From: Zingiber officinale
Lineage: Eukaryota; Streptophyta; Magnoliopsida; Zingiberales; Zingiberaceae
Assembly (NCBI RefSeq): GCF_018446385.1
Contig: NC_055986.1
Span: 76,097,659 to 76,161,658 of the forward strand
Reading direction: 5' to 3'
DNA length: 64,000 nt
Part shown: positions 44,473 through 55,220 of the stretch, piece by piece
Layout: each line of letters begins with the position of its first letter
Numbering within the stretch: the stretch's first letter is position 1
Position numbers and translations under genes: made by a program
The notes under the pieces: generated by a model
What the model was told of the DNA's origin: nothing
What the model saw: only the letters and a program-made list of their open reading frames with translations
The model's database searches: none

Positions 44473-45150
44473 TTAAGTGAAGCTGTTAATGGAGGAACGA
44501 CTGTAGAAAGAGCTACTGAGATCTACATTGGCTCCTTTTTTCCTGGAGAACATATCTCCTACCAATGGAACAATAGGCTTTTTCTTCTGCAGCTTAATCC
44601 GTCTTCGACCGAATTGGGTTTGGTCTTCTGTCCTGACGATGCTCAGCACTTGACGCAAAGTCGGCAAATACTCAAATCTTTCTTCTAAGTTTGTTGTTCT
44701 ATACTCTTGCCATTGATCTACTGGCTGAGCACTCTCTGTTGCTTCTAATTTAGAGATTCGGTCTTGTACCTGGGACCTGAGAGTGGCAATTGTTTTGGCT
44801 GTTTGGGACTCCCTCTCCTTCATATGAATCAACTCTTGCTTTATCTCCTCGACTTCAGCCTCCAATTTTCGTAGAAAGTTAAAGGTAGTTGAAGAATGGT
44901 AGGAATTTGGCGAGGAGGAAACACTCGAGCAGACTGGTTTTGGAACCAGATTTGGAAATGAAAGAATTGGCATGGGAGGGGTGTCTACTTTGGAACTAGC
45001 AGTGACCTTATGAGAAGAAGAAGCATCGCCGGTAAGCAAGCGTTCCCCGAAGACTGCAACGGCCTCCTTGACGGATCGGAAGGGGCGAGTGGTGTCCACC
45101 TCTCCTTGAGCTGGAACAGAGGATGCATGGCCTTCCAGGGTTTCTTCCAT
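44473..45150 (-). CDS. WEB-family coiled-coil protein, single exon, 225 aa
   Basis: This is a small plant protein of the WEB family (WEAK CHLOROPLAST MOVEMENT UNDER BLUE LIGHT-like; short members resemble Arabidopsis At2g17940 and At3g51220). The function of the short members is poorly known; longer ones help control chloroplast movement. Visible: near residues 18-39 the family start motif VDTTRPFRSVKEAVAVFGER; a Ser/Pro-rich linker (50-85); a heptad-like coiled coil about residues 91-140 (FLRKLEAEVEEIKQELIHMK); and near the C-terminus KKKPIVPLVGDMFSRKK, a motif conserved in short WEB proteins. The first in-frame ATG is used; codons upstream are open but contain no ATG. The frame is uninterrupted, so the gene looks functional. 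A TATA-like word lies at about 45,189-45,201. It is hemmed in by transposons on both sides. Confidence 0.85.
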   Translation of the reverse strand: MEETLEGHASSVPAQGEVDTTRPFRSVKEAVAVFGERLLTGDASSSHKVTASSKVDTPPMPILSFPNLVPKPVCSSVSSSPNSYHSSTTFNFLRKLEAEVEEIKQELIHMKERESQTAKTIATLRSQVQDRISKLEATESAQPVDQWQEYRTTNLEERFEYLPTLRQVLSIVRTEDQTQFGRRRIKLQKKKPIVPLVGDMFSRKKGANVDLSSSFYSRSSINSFT

Positions 45151-45499
45151 GCAATGAAGACAATTGTTGGATCGTGGAGCACAAATCAGATATACATATA
45201 AGTTTTGAGGAGAATGATGGTGGGTTTGATTGCTTTACGTCTACTTCATTATCATAGCTGTAAACTGCTGCCTCCGTTGCAAGGGAAAGATAAGTTTTTC
45301 CAAACTTCCAACAGAAAGAAGAGAAACTTATGGAGAAAGGTCTTTTAGTGAGGACCTATTGTTTAAGTGTACGAAGACAATTAATTGTGGCTTCAAGTAT
45401 GCAATAGGGCCTTCTGTTTTTAACAAGGTAGCTAATAATTGTCTATGGAGATGCAAAATACCATTCAAGATTAAACGGCAATTTCCCAAAGGGGCATTT
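45151..45499. other. Upstream region of the WEB-family gene
   Basis: About 350 bp between the gene start and the inverted-repeat element. It should contain the promoter and 5' leader; a TATA-like ttatatgtatat is readable on the minus strand about 40-50 bp before the ATG. A 107-codon frame on the plus strand (45,230-45,553) has no family features. Confidence 0.4.
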
Positions 45500-47690
45500 C
45501 CGAATTCGCAAAAGGATCATCAAGGTTTTATTCTTCCCAAAGGCCGCACCTAATTTTCATTTTGCCCCCTCTTGCCAACAACTAACTCTTCTATTTCCCC
45601 TCTCTTTTGCATATAACATGCCTTTTATTTATTTTTATTGTGGTAGATTTGTAGAATCTTCTATTTTATTTATCTTTTATGAATATGACTTTTAAATATC
45701 AGCATTGGTACTAATTTTTACAAATCAACAACATAGCTTAATACATCAGCATCGCTATGATGTTGGTTTTTTAAAAATCAACACCACAACTTAAATACTA
45801 GTACCGTTAGTAAGATTTTTAAAAAATAATAAAGAAAAATATATTTGGACTTCGGAGTACTATAGAAATACACAAAAATTGGAATGGATCCAATCACAGC
45901 TATCTAGGGGATTTAAATTTATGAAAAGTTGGCATGTAATGGAAGAAAAAGGTACAATGAAGATATTTATGGTGTCCATGTATAATTCTAACATTCTTAT
46001 AATAAGTTATATGTATGTTTTAATTATCTTAAAGTTATAAACTTTGAAAGCTTTCTGATCATTGTTATTAAGGACTTAAGCTAATATCTTTAGGCATACA
46101 TAGACACTGGGACATTTTAGAAACTTGTAGCACTTGAAATGAATCTAATCAACTCTCTAACTCCATCAATGGATTTTGACCGAAACTTATTGATAGACTT
46201 AGAGGATTTGAATTTAAAAAAAATTGACATGTAATGTTAGAGCTGAATGTCGAGAAGATAGATATGATGTGCAAGCTTCATCTTGAGCCTCATAAATGAA
46301 ATTATAATTATGTGTCAATTGGCACACACTCTAGTGTTGGTCATGGAAGATCATCACCACAGTGGTGTTGATCTTTCGTAAGTAGCACTAGAGTGTTATA
46401 TTCTTTTTACAGGGGGTGTTGCTGGTTTCGAAATCAACACCATAATGTTCTAAAAATCTAAATATCTTTTGAGTGGTAAGGTCTTCAAACAGTAAAGGAG
46501 GGCATATTTGGACTTCGATGCACTGTAAAATCCATAGGGGTTGGAATGAGTCTGATCGGAACTCTCTAGGTCTATCAATGGATTTTGACTGAAATTCTTT
46601 GATGGACCTAGAGAGTTTTGATTGGACTCATTCCAAGTGCTATAAGTTTTTGAAGTGCCCCAGAATCTATATATGTCAGAGATATCAACTTAAAGTCATT
46701 AACAACATTGATTAAAAGGTTTTCAAAGTTTATGACTTTAATACAATTGATACATACATATTAGAACAAACTTCCAAAGGTTATAACTTTTGACTCGAGT
46801 AGCAGAATGAGATGTTCTATGCGCCAAATCAAAGCTCGTTTAGATATCTATTCCATTACATGTCATTTTTTTTTCATAAATTCAAATTTCCTAGGTCCAT
46901 CAATGAGCTTTAATCAAAATACATTAATGAACCTAGAGAGTTCCGATTCAACTCATTCCAAGTGTTAAAGGTTTCTGAAGTACCCCATAGTCTATATGTG
47001 CCTAGAGATATTAGCTTTAAGTTATTAGCAGCAGTGATCAGAAAGTTTTTAAAGTTTATAACTTTAAGACAATTAATACATACACATAACTTATCATAAG
47101 GATATTAGAATTAAACATGAATACTATAAATATCTTCACTACACTGTTCTTTTTCATTACATGCCAACTTTTTAGAAATCTAAAATTCTCTATCCATCAA
47201 TGAATTTTGGTTAAAACTTATTGATGGATCTAGAGAGATCCAATCGAACTCATTCTAACTTCTATAGATTTCTACAATATTGTTGAGTCTAAATATGTCT
47301 TCTTTACTGTTAAAAAAAAAATCTTATTGATGATATTGGTGTCTAAATTGTGGTGTCGGTATGTTAAGCTGTAATACTGATTTTAACAAATTAGCATCAC
47401 AATGGTACTGATGTTTAAAAATCCACATCATTAAAGAATAAAAATTAGAAGAGAGGAAAAAAATGTGAAAGAAGAGATGAAAGTTGGTAAAAGACGACTA
47501 TGCTCACTCCAGCACCCCTAAAAGAAGAGAGGAAAGAGAAGAGATGATGCTACATGCAATGAAGAGAAGAAACAGAAGAGAGGATGCTATATGTAAAGGA
47601 GAGAAGAAAGAAAAAAAATCTTTTGTTGGTGGGAGAGGTAAATAAAAATTAGATGTTTTTTTTTAAAGAATGAAATCTTGGTGCACCTTT
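45500..47690. mobile_element. Inverted-repeat (foldback or MITE-like) element of unknown superfamily
   Basis: A left arm (about 45,500-46,270) and right arm (about 46,830-47,690) are imperfect inverse copies. For example, aaagttggcatgtaatg (45,939) and its inverse at about 47,155, and cttaaagttataaacttt (46,030) and its inverse at about 47,055. Identity is roughly 75-85%, so it is old. The centre repeats related words (aactctctaggtctatcaat). No transposase is present. Homology of the ends may continue past the Tat insertion into 58,909-58,915. Target duplications are not identifiable. Confidence 0.6.
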
Positions 47691-47695
47691 AGAGC

Positions 47696-48535
47696 TGATC
47701 CGGTGGTAAGAGCCCGGGACCCCCTAACGAGGGGTCAACGCCACGTGGAGGTCAAATGGCCAAGTAGCCCGCCGGAGAAGGGTGAGCCGTCCGGACTTGG
47801 AAGAAATGGATAAGACCGATCGGCCGACCAAGGGACATTCGGTAATAAAAGGCGCCCCGACCGGGTAGGGGTTCCGGCGCTTTGTCGAAACAGTAGTTAA
47901 GAGCCGAGCGGAAGAACCAGGAGAAAATGACACTGCTAACAGTCTCTACATAGCGCCTACTGGAAATTTCCCCAGCACACCAATGTCAACGGCAGGCCGG
48001 ACGCGAGGTGACTGCCGTCCGACCAGCGCGTAAAAGGAGGAGGGGCCGGCCGGACGGACTCCCTGTCCAGCCGGTCGGACGCCTCGGATTATGAGCAGTA
48101 AAGAAGGGGGAACATCTTCTGACAACCGTCAAGTCATATGGCTAGGCCATACTCCTAGTCTGACAACGGGGTGTCCTATTGTCCCATCGAAGGCGCAATG
48201 GGACTGTTGCAGTATGGCGTCAGGTAAGCTCTCTGACAGGTGCATACCGGGGTATGGGTTGCCGACACATATGCCCCTCGGCGGACGTGCATTAGTTCTT
48301 TCATCACTCTATATAAAGAACCTCTCACTTCGCCGGAGGTACGCGCTCTACGAGTTTTGGAGCCCCTTTCTCTCTATTGAGCTTTGCCTGACTTGAGCGT
48401 CGGAGGGTTGCCATCGGGAACCCCTTCCCGGCCCGACTTCTGTGCAGGATCGCTGGAGCTTCGGAGGCCTACGCCATCGACTAGGAAAGCACCACGTGCC
48501 CAGCGTCCTTTGGTTCGGCGATTCGGACAGGATCA
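47696..48535 (+). mobile_element. 5' LTR of the Tat element
   Basis: 840 bp, TG...CA, with a TATA-like tatataaagaacctc (48,309) about 225 bp before its end, probably the element promoter. It differs from the 3' LTR at about 19 positions, mostly transitions. Confidence 0.9.
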
Positions 48536-48537
48536 AT

Positions 48538-48556
48538 TTGGCGTCGTCTGTGGGAA
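48538..48556 (+). other. Primer-binding site of the Tat element
   Basis: tttggcgtcgtctgtggga follows the LTR by two bases. TGGCGYCGTCTGTGGGA is the primer site (tRNA-Arg type) typical of Tat and Ogre elements. Confidence 0.8.
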
Positions 48557-48580
48557 CGCTCCTGCATCCGATCGGAAACA

Positions 48581-50640
48581 ATGGACGAGGCTGGATGACA
48601 ACACACGGTGACGCTTTCGAACGAGGAACTCGATGCTCTGATCGAGATAAGGGCCGCCAAGCTCGTGGAGCAAAAACAGAAAGCTACAGCCGAGCGGCCG
48701 GAGCAGCAAGCAACATCAGCGTCTGGTGGTCGAGCGGAAGCGCCACCAGCCACCGTTGCATTTCATCGAGCCCTGTTCCGCACCCCTGAAGCCGTACCAG
48801 CTCACAGAGATAGGGGATCGTCTTCGGATGAAATGCCTAGACGAGATGCCAGAAAGGGGAAAGCCCCTCGAGCGGACGCATCGCCCGAGCGGATCAATCG
48901 CCAATTTTCAGAGGCTATTCTGCGAGACCCCCTGCCCAAGCATTACGTGCCTCCGACGATCGGCGAGTATAATGGGACAACCGACCCAGATGATCATTTG
49001 GGTAAGTTTGACAACACGGCAACCCTACATCAATACACAGATGGGGTGAAGTGTCGGGTTTTCCTCACCACCCTCTCCGGGTCGGCTCAACGGTGGTTTC
49101 GGAGGCTGCCGGACGGATCCATCGCGAGCTTCAAGGATTTCCGAACGGCCTTCCTCCACCATTTTGCGAGCAGCCGACGCTACCAGAAAACGAGCGTGAG
49201 CCTGTTCACCATCAAGCAAGAAGCCCATGAATCGCTTCGAGGTTACATCCAGCGGTTCAACCAAGTGGCGATGGACATTCCAACGACCACCTCGGAAACT
49301 ATGATGAATGCCTTCACACAAGGCCTAGTGGATGGAGATTTCTTCCGATCGCTCATCAGAAAGCCGCCCCGGGATTATGATCACATGCTACACCGGGCTA
49401 ACGAGTACATCAACGTGGAAGAAGCGCAAGCGGCCAGGAAAAAAGAAATTCCAACCGAGCGGCCCCCTCCGTCCGAGCGGAAACAACATGCCGCTCATCA
49501 GCCGCCCAGAGGACCGAGGGCCGAAGCAATCAGAGCCCCTCATGTCCGATCCCACGTACAAGAGGTAGCTACCGCTCGGCCAAAGCCAAAGAAGAAATGG
49601 ACCCCGATGTTCTGCTCCTTCCACCGGACAGATACGCACAATAAAAGAGATTGTCGAAGTTTTCCCTTCGTGGCTCATCCCGTGCCCCGGAATGCCAGAC
49701 GACGGTCTCCCTCAGTCGACAGGCGGCAGAGAACTCATGACGCCGAACGGACACGAACCGATAGGCCACAGCAACAGGCTCCCGATCGACATCGTTCTCC
49801 AAGGCAGGAGAATCGCCGAGCGTCCAAAGAACGGTCCCGACCTTCCGCTCGGGAAGAGGAAAATAGAAGCAATACTTCCCGAGGTGAGATCAACGTTATT
49901 GCTGGCGGGCCGACCGGAGGAGACTCCAATCGAGCTAGAAAGGCAAGCGTCCGGCAGCTCCAAATTCATGCAGTCGGCTGCAGCCAAGAGCGGGCGAACG
50001 GACCGGAAATCAGTTTCGGGCCAAGGGACTTGGAAGGAGTTGAAGTACCCCACGACGATGCTCTGCTCATCAAAGCGGTAATAGCCAATTACACAATTCA
50101 CCGCGTATTTGTTGACACAGGGAGCTCAGTCAACATCTTATTCAAGAAGGCGTTCGATCAACTGCAAATTGATCGAGCCGAGCTGTTACCCATGACAACT
50201 CCGCTATACGGGTTTACGAGTAACAAAGTTCAGCCGGTCGGACAGATCCGCTCAGGAGGACAAGGACAACAAACTTTGTGGTGGTCGACTCTCCCTCGTC
50301 CTACAACGTCATTCTGGGACGACCGGCTCTCAGCGAATTCCGAGCGGTCGTCTCAACCTTCCATCAGAAGATCAAGTTCCCTGTGGAGGACAAAGTGGGA
50401 GAAGTACGGGGAGATCAGCTAGCAGCTCGACGATGCTACATCGAGATGGTCCGAGCAGAAGCCAACTCCGCTCGGAAGACACCCCGGATCGAGGTAAACG
50501 CCATCACTGAGAAGCCACCTTCTTTAATTTATGAAGAAAAAGAGGAGGTACAGATTCACCCAACCCGATCGGAGGCCACGACTTTTATTCATCCGATCTG
50601 GAGGAGAAGCAGAAAGAGGAGCTGACCCAATGCCTCCGAA
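48581..50640 (+). pseudogene. Gag and protease of the Tat element
   Basis: The likely start is the ATG at 48,581 (MDEAG), followed at codon 6 by TGA where relatives tend to have Arg, then QHTVTLSNEELDALIE in the same frame. The gag core (KCRVFLTTLSGSAQRWF, FKDFRTAFLHHF, about 49,045-49,170) is intact. A Tat-type knuckle CSFHRTDTHNKRDC (C-x2-H-x4-H-x4-C) lies at about 49,615. A long Arg/Ser-rich stretch leads to the aspartic protease, with active site VDTGSS at about 50,112. The frame shifts near 50,250 (continuing VVDSPSSYNVILGRPAL) and again near 50,610. Gag builds the particle, and protease would cleave the polyprotein. Confidence 0.85.
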
Positions 50641-53600
50641 GAAATCATGATGTCTTCGTCTGGGCGACGCATGAGCTGCCTGGAATTTTGCCTAGCATAG
50701 CGCAGCATGAGCTACATGTCCGGCCAGGCGCACGGCCGGTGAAGCAAAGAAAAAGGGACTTCAGCGCCGAGCAGAATTCCATCATCCGAGCGGAGGTGGA
50801 AAAACTTCTGGAGGCCAGCCATATACGCGAGGTGCAGTTCCCGAGCTGGTTGGCCAACATAGTATTAGTCTCCAAGTCAGGCAACAAGTGGAGAGTGTGC
50901 ATAGATTTTCGGGATCTCAACAAAGCTTGCCCGAAAGATTTTTATCCTCTGCCCCGGATAGATCAGCTGGTGGACTCTATGGCCGACTGCGAATTAATCT
51001 GTATGCTTGACGCCTACCAGGGCTTTCACCAAGTGCCGCTCGCCCGTGAAGATCAAGAAAAAGTCAGCTTCGTGACAGCCGACGGCACTTATTGCTATAA
51101 TGTGATGCCGTTCGGACTGAAGAATGCGGGGGCCACATATCAGCGTTTGATGAATAAAGTATTCAGAGAGTAGATCGGGCGGAATCTAGAAGTTTATGTG
51201 GACGACATTCTCATTAAGTCCGTCCGAGCGGCCGATCTCTTCAAGGACCTGGAAGAAACCTTCCGAATGCTACACAAATATGGAGTCAAGCTTAATCCCC
51301 AGAAGTGCCTGTTCGGAGCAAAAGGAGGGCGTTTCTTGGGGTACATAGTGACCGAACGAGGCATCGAAGCAAATCCCAGCAAGGTGAAAGCTCTACAAGA
51401 TATGCAGCCTCCAAGAAATACAAGGGAAGTGCAGCGTTTGACCGGTCGGATAACCGCTCTGTCCAGATTCATCTCCAAAACCGCCGACAGGAGCCTTCCT
51501 TTTTTCAAGATCTTACGCAAGGCTACAAAGTTTCACTGGGATGAAGAATGCGATCGGGCGTTCGAAGACTTGAAGGCCTATCTGAACTCTCTCCCAGTAT
51601 TAGCCAAGCCGACTGCTGGTGAGCCACTTTATATGTACTTATCTTCAACCGAGCATGCAATCGGCTCGGCTTTAGTGAGGACGAGCGGAGAAGAGCTCGT
51701 GTATTTCCTTAGTCATATTTTAAAAGATGCTGAATCTCGCTACACTGGGCTCGAGAAGCTGGCTTTTGCTCTGATCCTCGCCGCTCGGCGCCTCCGTCCA
51801 TACTTCCTAGCGCATACTATCATCGTCAAGACTAATAGCCCGCTCGGACGTGTGTTACTGAATCCAGAAGCATCCGGGCGGCTCATCAAATGGACGATGG
51901 AGTTAAGTGAATTTGACATCCAATACCAGCCCCGCTCGGCGATCAAAGCGCAATCCTTAGCCGATTTTGTGACTGAGGTGCAAAGGCCGGAGCCGGAAGC
52001 TATGTGGAGAATATATGTGGATGGGTCGTCCACTCGGCTCGGAAGTGGGATTGGAATATTGTTGCTCTCCCCTCAAGAAGAAAAGATGCACTTATCCGTC
52101 CGGCTGGATTATAAGGCTACCAACAATGAAGCAGAGTATGAGGCTCTCATAGCTGGCTTGCAGGCTGCCCGGCATGTGGGAGCCGGTCGGGTAACGCTCC
52201 ACTCGGATTCGCAGTTGGCCGCTCAACAGCTCTCCGGTACCTTCGAAATCAACAGCGCTCGGCTCAAGCTCTACGCTAAAGCCTTCGAGAAGCTGAAAAC
52301 CGATTTTAGAGAAGTTATTGTCCAGAAGATACCCACAGCAGAAAATCAAGCAACTGATGAGTTAGCCAAACTCGCGAGCTCAATAACGCCGGTCGTCATT
52401 CAGCAGCCAATTGAAAAAGTACTGTTGGTAGCACACATTGACCGGATGGAAGGCCTCACATTTCCAAGCGACTGGAGGACGCCCCTCATAGAGTTCCTCC
52501 GCTCGGGCGCCACACCATCCAATGAGTATGAAGCCCAGCTGCTAAGGAGGAGAGCCGGTCGGTTCACACTCATCGGCGATCAGCTTTATAAAAAGGCTTT
52601 CTCACGCCCGTTGTTGAAATGCGTGAGCTCGGAGGACTCGGCTTACATCCTCCAAGAAGTACATCAAGGATCGTGCGGAGGACATCCGGACGGACGAGCA
52701 CTAGCTAAGAAGATCCTGCTAGCTGGATACTTTTGGCCGACTTTACAAGCAGATGCAACTCGGACAGTGTCGACGTGCCTTTCATGTCAAAAGTACCATA
52801 ACTTCAACCACCGACCGGCAGAAGAAATGAAGGCATCAACAGTTTCCTGTCCGTTCGATCAATGGGAAATGAATATTGTTGGTCCATTCCCGATGGCGAC
52901 CGGGCAGCGGAAATTTTTGCTAGTGGCGGTTGATTATTTCTCCAAGTGGGTGGAGGCCGAGCCGCTAGCCAAGATCACCGAACAGATGGTCAAAAAATTT
53001 ATCTGGCAACACATCATCTGTCGGTTCGGCATCCCTCGCCGCTTGGTCTCAGACAATGGGCGACAATTCACAGGGAAGATGCTAGAGGATTGGTGCAAAA
53101 GCTACGGCATCGAGCAACACTTCACGTCCGTGGCTTATCCGAAGTGGCCAATCGGGAAATTCTTCGTATTTTGCGCGCTTGGCTCGACCATTTGGGAGGA
53201 AGTTGGCCAGATGAAGTGTCGGGCGTCTTATGGGCCATCCGAACGGCTCCAAAGGAAGGGACGGGCGTCACGCCTTTCCACTTGGTGTATGGCGGCGAAG
53301 CGGTCATTCCTGTTGAAGTCGGAGTCGAATCCGCTAGGATCCAAAGCTATGATGAGGGCAACGCCGAGTGGAGGAACACAGAGCTGGATCTGGTCGAAGA
53401 GGAAAGAGCCAAGGCGTCCGTCCGGCTGATGGCGTACCAGCAACGGATGAAGCAAAATTACAATCGCCGCGTAATCCCCAGATCATTCCAGGTCGGCAAT
53501 CTTGTTTGGAAGAAAGTCAAGCCGGTCGGCGACGTCGGCAAATTGGAGGCACCATGGGCGGGCCCTTTCAAGGTTATTGAAAAGCTCCGCTCAGGCGCAT

Positions 53601-53680
53601 ATTATTTGGAGGATGAAGTCGGACGGCAGTTGGATCGACCGTGGAGTTCCAATCATCTCCAGCCTTATCGAGCTGGGTGA
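50641..53680 (+). pseudogene. Pol of the Tat element: RT, two RNase H domains, integrase
   Basis: Reverse transcriptase starts near 50,690 (WRVCIDFRDLNKACP at 50,890; YVDDILIKS at 51,193). A TAG stop at 51,171-51,173, three codons before NLEVYVDD, breaks it. The first RNase H (51,560-51,970) has lost catalytic acids (MYLSSTEHAIGSAL), as is usual in Tat. A second, archaeal-type RNase H (52,005-52,390) keeps YVDGSS, NNEAEYEAL, HSDSQL and ATDELAKL, so all D-E-D-D residues are seen. Integrase follows: zinc region (CGGHPDGR, CLSCQKYH), catalytic VAVDYFSKW (52,930) and SDNGRQF (53,055). A deletion of about 20 bp near 53,145 shifts the frame just before EVANREILRI, which holds the third catalytic acid. 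The tail ends SNHLQPYRAG, stop at 53,680. Confidence 0.88.
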
Positions 53681-54010
53681 AAGGTGCACGAATGTAATTC
53701 ATTTTTGTGTATATGCTAGTCGCCTATGTCCTTGTAATGCAGGAAGCAAAAAGATGAAAACGCATTGAGCATTATTCGCCGAACGGCCTACTGCGTGAAG
53801 ACCCCGTGCCGTTCGGCCGGGGCGTACAAATATACTAGCCAAACGCTCGATGACGTAGACCCCGCGCCGTTCGGCAGTGTGAATTGTATCCGAGCCAAAG
53901 GCTTAGTATCGGAGGCCCCGGACCGTTCGGCCGGAGGTACATTAAACGAGCCGCACGATCGATAACGAGGACCCCTTGCCCCTCGCCAGGGCGTATATAA
54001 TCAGTTAAAA
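53681..54010 (+). repeat. Diverged repeats after Tat pol
   Basis: The stretch 53,770-53,990 has three to four loose copies of a ~60-bp unit with gaccccgtgccgttcggcc and a taaac/tatacta...ccgaacg part. It is non-coding 3' region leading into the regular array. Confidence 0.55.
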
Positions 54011-54014
54011 GTTA

Positions 54015-54862
54015 GCCGGGAAGGCCGTCGAGCTCCGACGTTAAATATCGAGAGACGAGCAGACGTCTATAAATGTCCGAGCGGAAGACCGTCGAGCTCC
54101 GACGTTAAATATCGAGAGACGAGCCGGCGTCTATAAACGTCCGAGCGGAAGACCGTCGAGCTCCGACGTTAAATATCGAGAGACGAGCCGGCGTCTATAA
54201 ATGTCCGAGCGGAAGACCGTCGAGCTCCGACGTTAAATATCGAGAGACGAGCCGGCGTCTATAAACGTCCGGGGGGGAGGCCGTCGAGCTCCGACGGTAA
54301 ATATCGAGAGACGAGCCGGCGTCTATAAACGTCCGAGCAGAAGATCGTCGAGCTCCGACGTTAAATATCGAGAGACGAGCCGGCGTCTATAAATGTCCGA
54401 GCGGAAGACCGTCGAGCTCCGACGTTAAATATCGAGAGACGAGCCGGCGTCTATAAATGTCCGAGCGAAAGAACGTCGAGCTCCGACGTTAAATATCGAG
54501 AGACGAGCCGGCGTCTATAAATGTCCGAGCGGAAGACCGTCGAGCTCCGACGTTAAATATCGAGAGACGAGCCGGCGTCTATAAACCCTCCGAGCGGAAG
54601 ACCGTCGAGCTCCGACGTTAAATATCGAGAGACGAGCCGGCGTCTATAAACGTCCGAGCGGAAGACCGTCGAGCTCCGACGTTAAATATCGAGAGACGAG
54701 CCGGCGTCTATAAATGTCCGAGCGGAAGACCGTCGAGCTCCGACGTTAAATATCGAGAGACGAGCCGGCGTCTATAAACGTCCGAGCGGAAGACCGTCGA
54801 GCTCCGACGTTAAAAATCGAGAGACGAGCCGGCGTCTATAAACGTCCGAGCGGCTCGCATTG
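54015..54862 (+). repeat. Tandem array, 13 copies of a 64-bp unit
   Basis: The core cgtcgagctccgacg recurs at 54,026, 54,090, 54,154, 54,218, 54,282, 54,346, 54,410, 54,474, 54,538, 54,603, 54,667, 54,731 and 54,795, a strict 64-bp period with one 65-bp step. The unit includes ttaaatatcgagagacgag, ccggcgtctataaa and gtccgagcggaag. Copies differ by only a few bases. Such arrays in 3' regions of Tat/Ogre elements are known sources of satellite DNA. There are no variable spacers, so it is not a CRISPR. Confidence 0.95.
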
Positions 54863-55220
54863 CAAGAATCTAGTGCAAACCCCTTTGAAATAAGGCGCAA
54901 AGCTAGAGATGGTTAATTAGAATTAAAAATGTGAGCAAGTGAACGAATGACGTTCGAGCGCCGAGCGGCTACCTAGTTGCATGGCGAAAGATGTTATTCA
55001 AGGCAAGCGGCTTGAGTCCACGTTATAGCGTAAAGCCGAGCGGAGGAGTTATAAAGAACACTTAAAATGTGAAGAAAGATAAATTTCTTGTCAAAACAGA
55101 GGTTGGAGGAACAGAAAAGATTATCTATTATGCACTGGGTGAACCAAAAAGGTTACTACAAAAATAAGTTGAGCCGAACGGCTGGAATACAAAAAAGTTC
55201 ATAAAAAGAAAAAACGCTTA
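54863..55220 (+). other. Tat 3' non-coding segment
   Basis: About 360 bp between the tandem array and the stop codon of the antisense gene. It is the 3' side of that gene and may contain its terminator. No motif stands out. Confidence 0.5.

Noticed and set aside
54015-54862. CRISPR-like regular repeats
   Set aside because: The units are directly adjacent 64-bp repeats without variable spacers, inside a plant retrotransposon.
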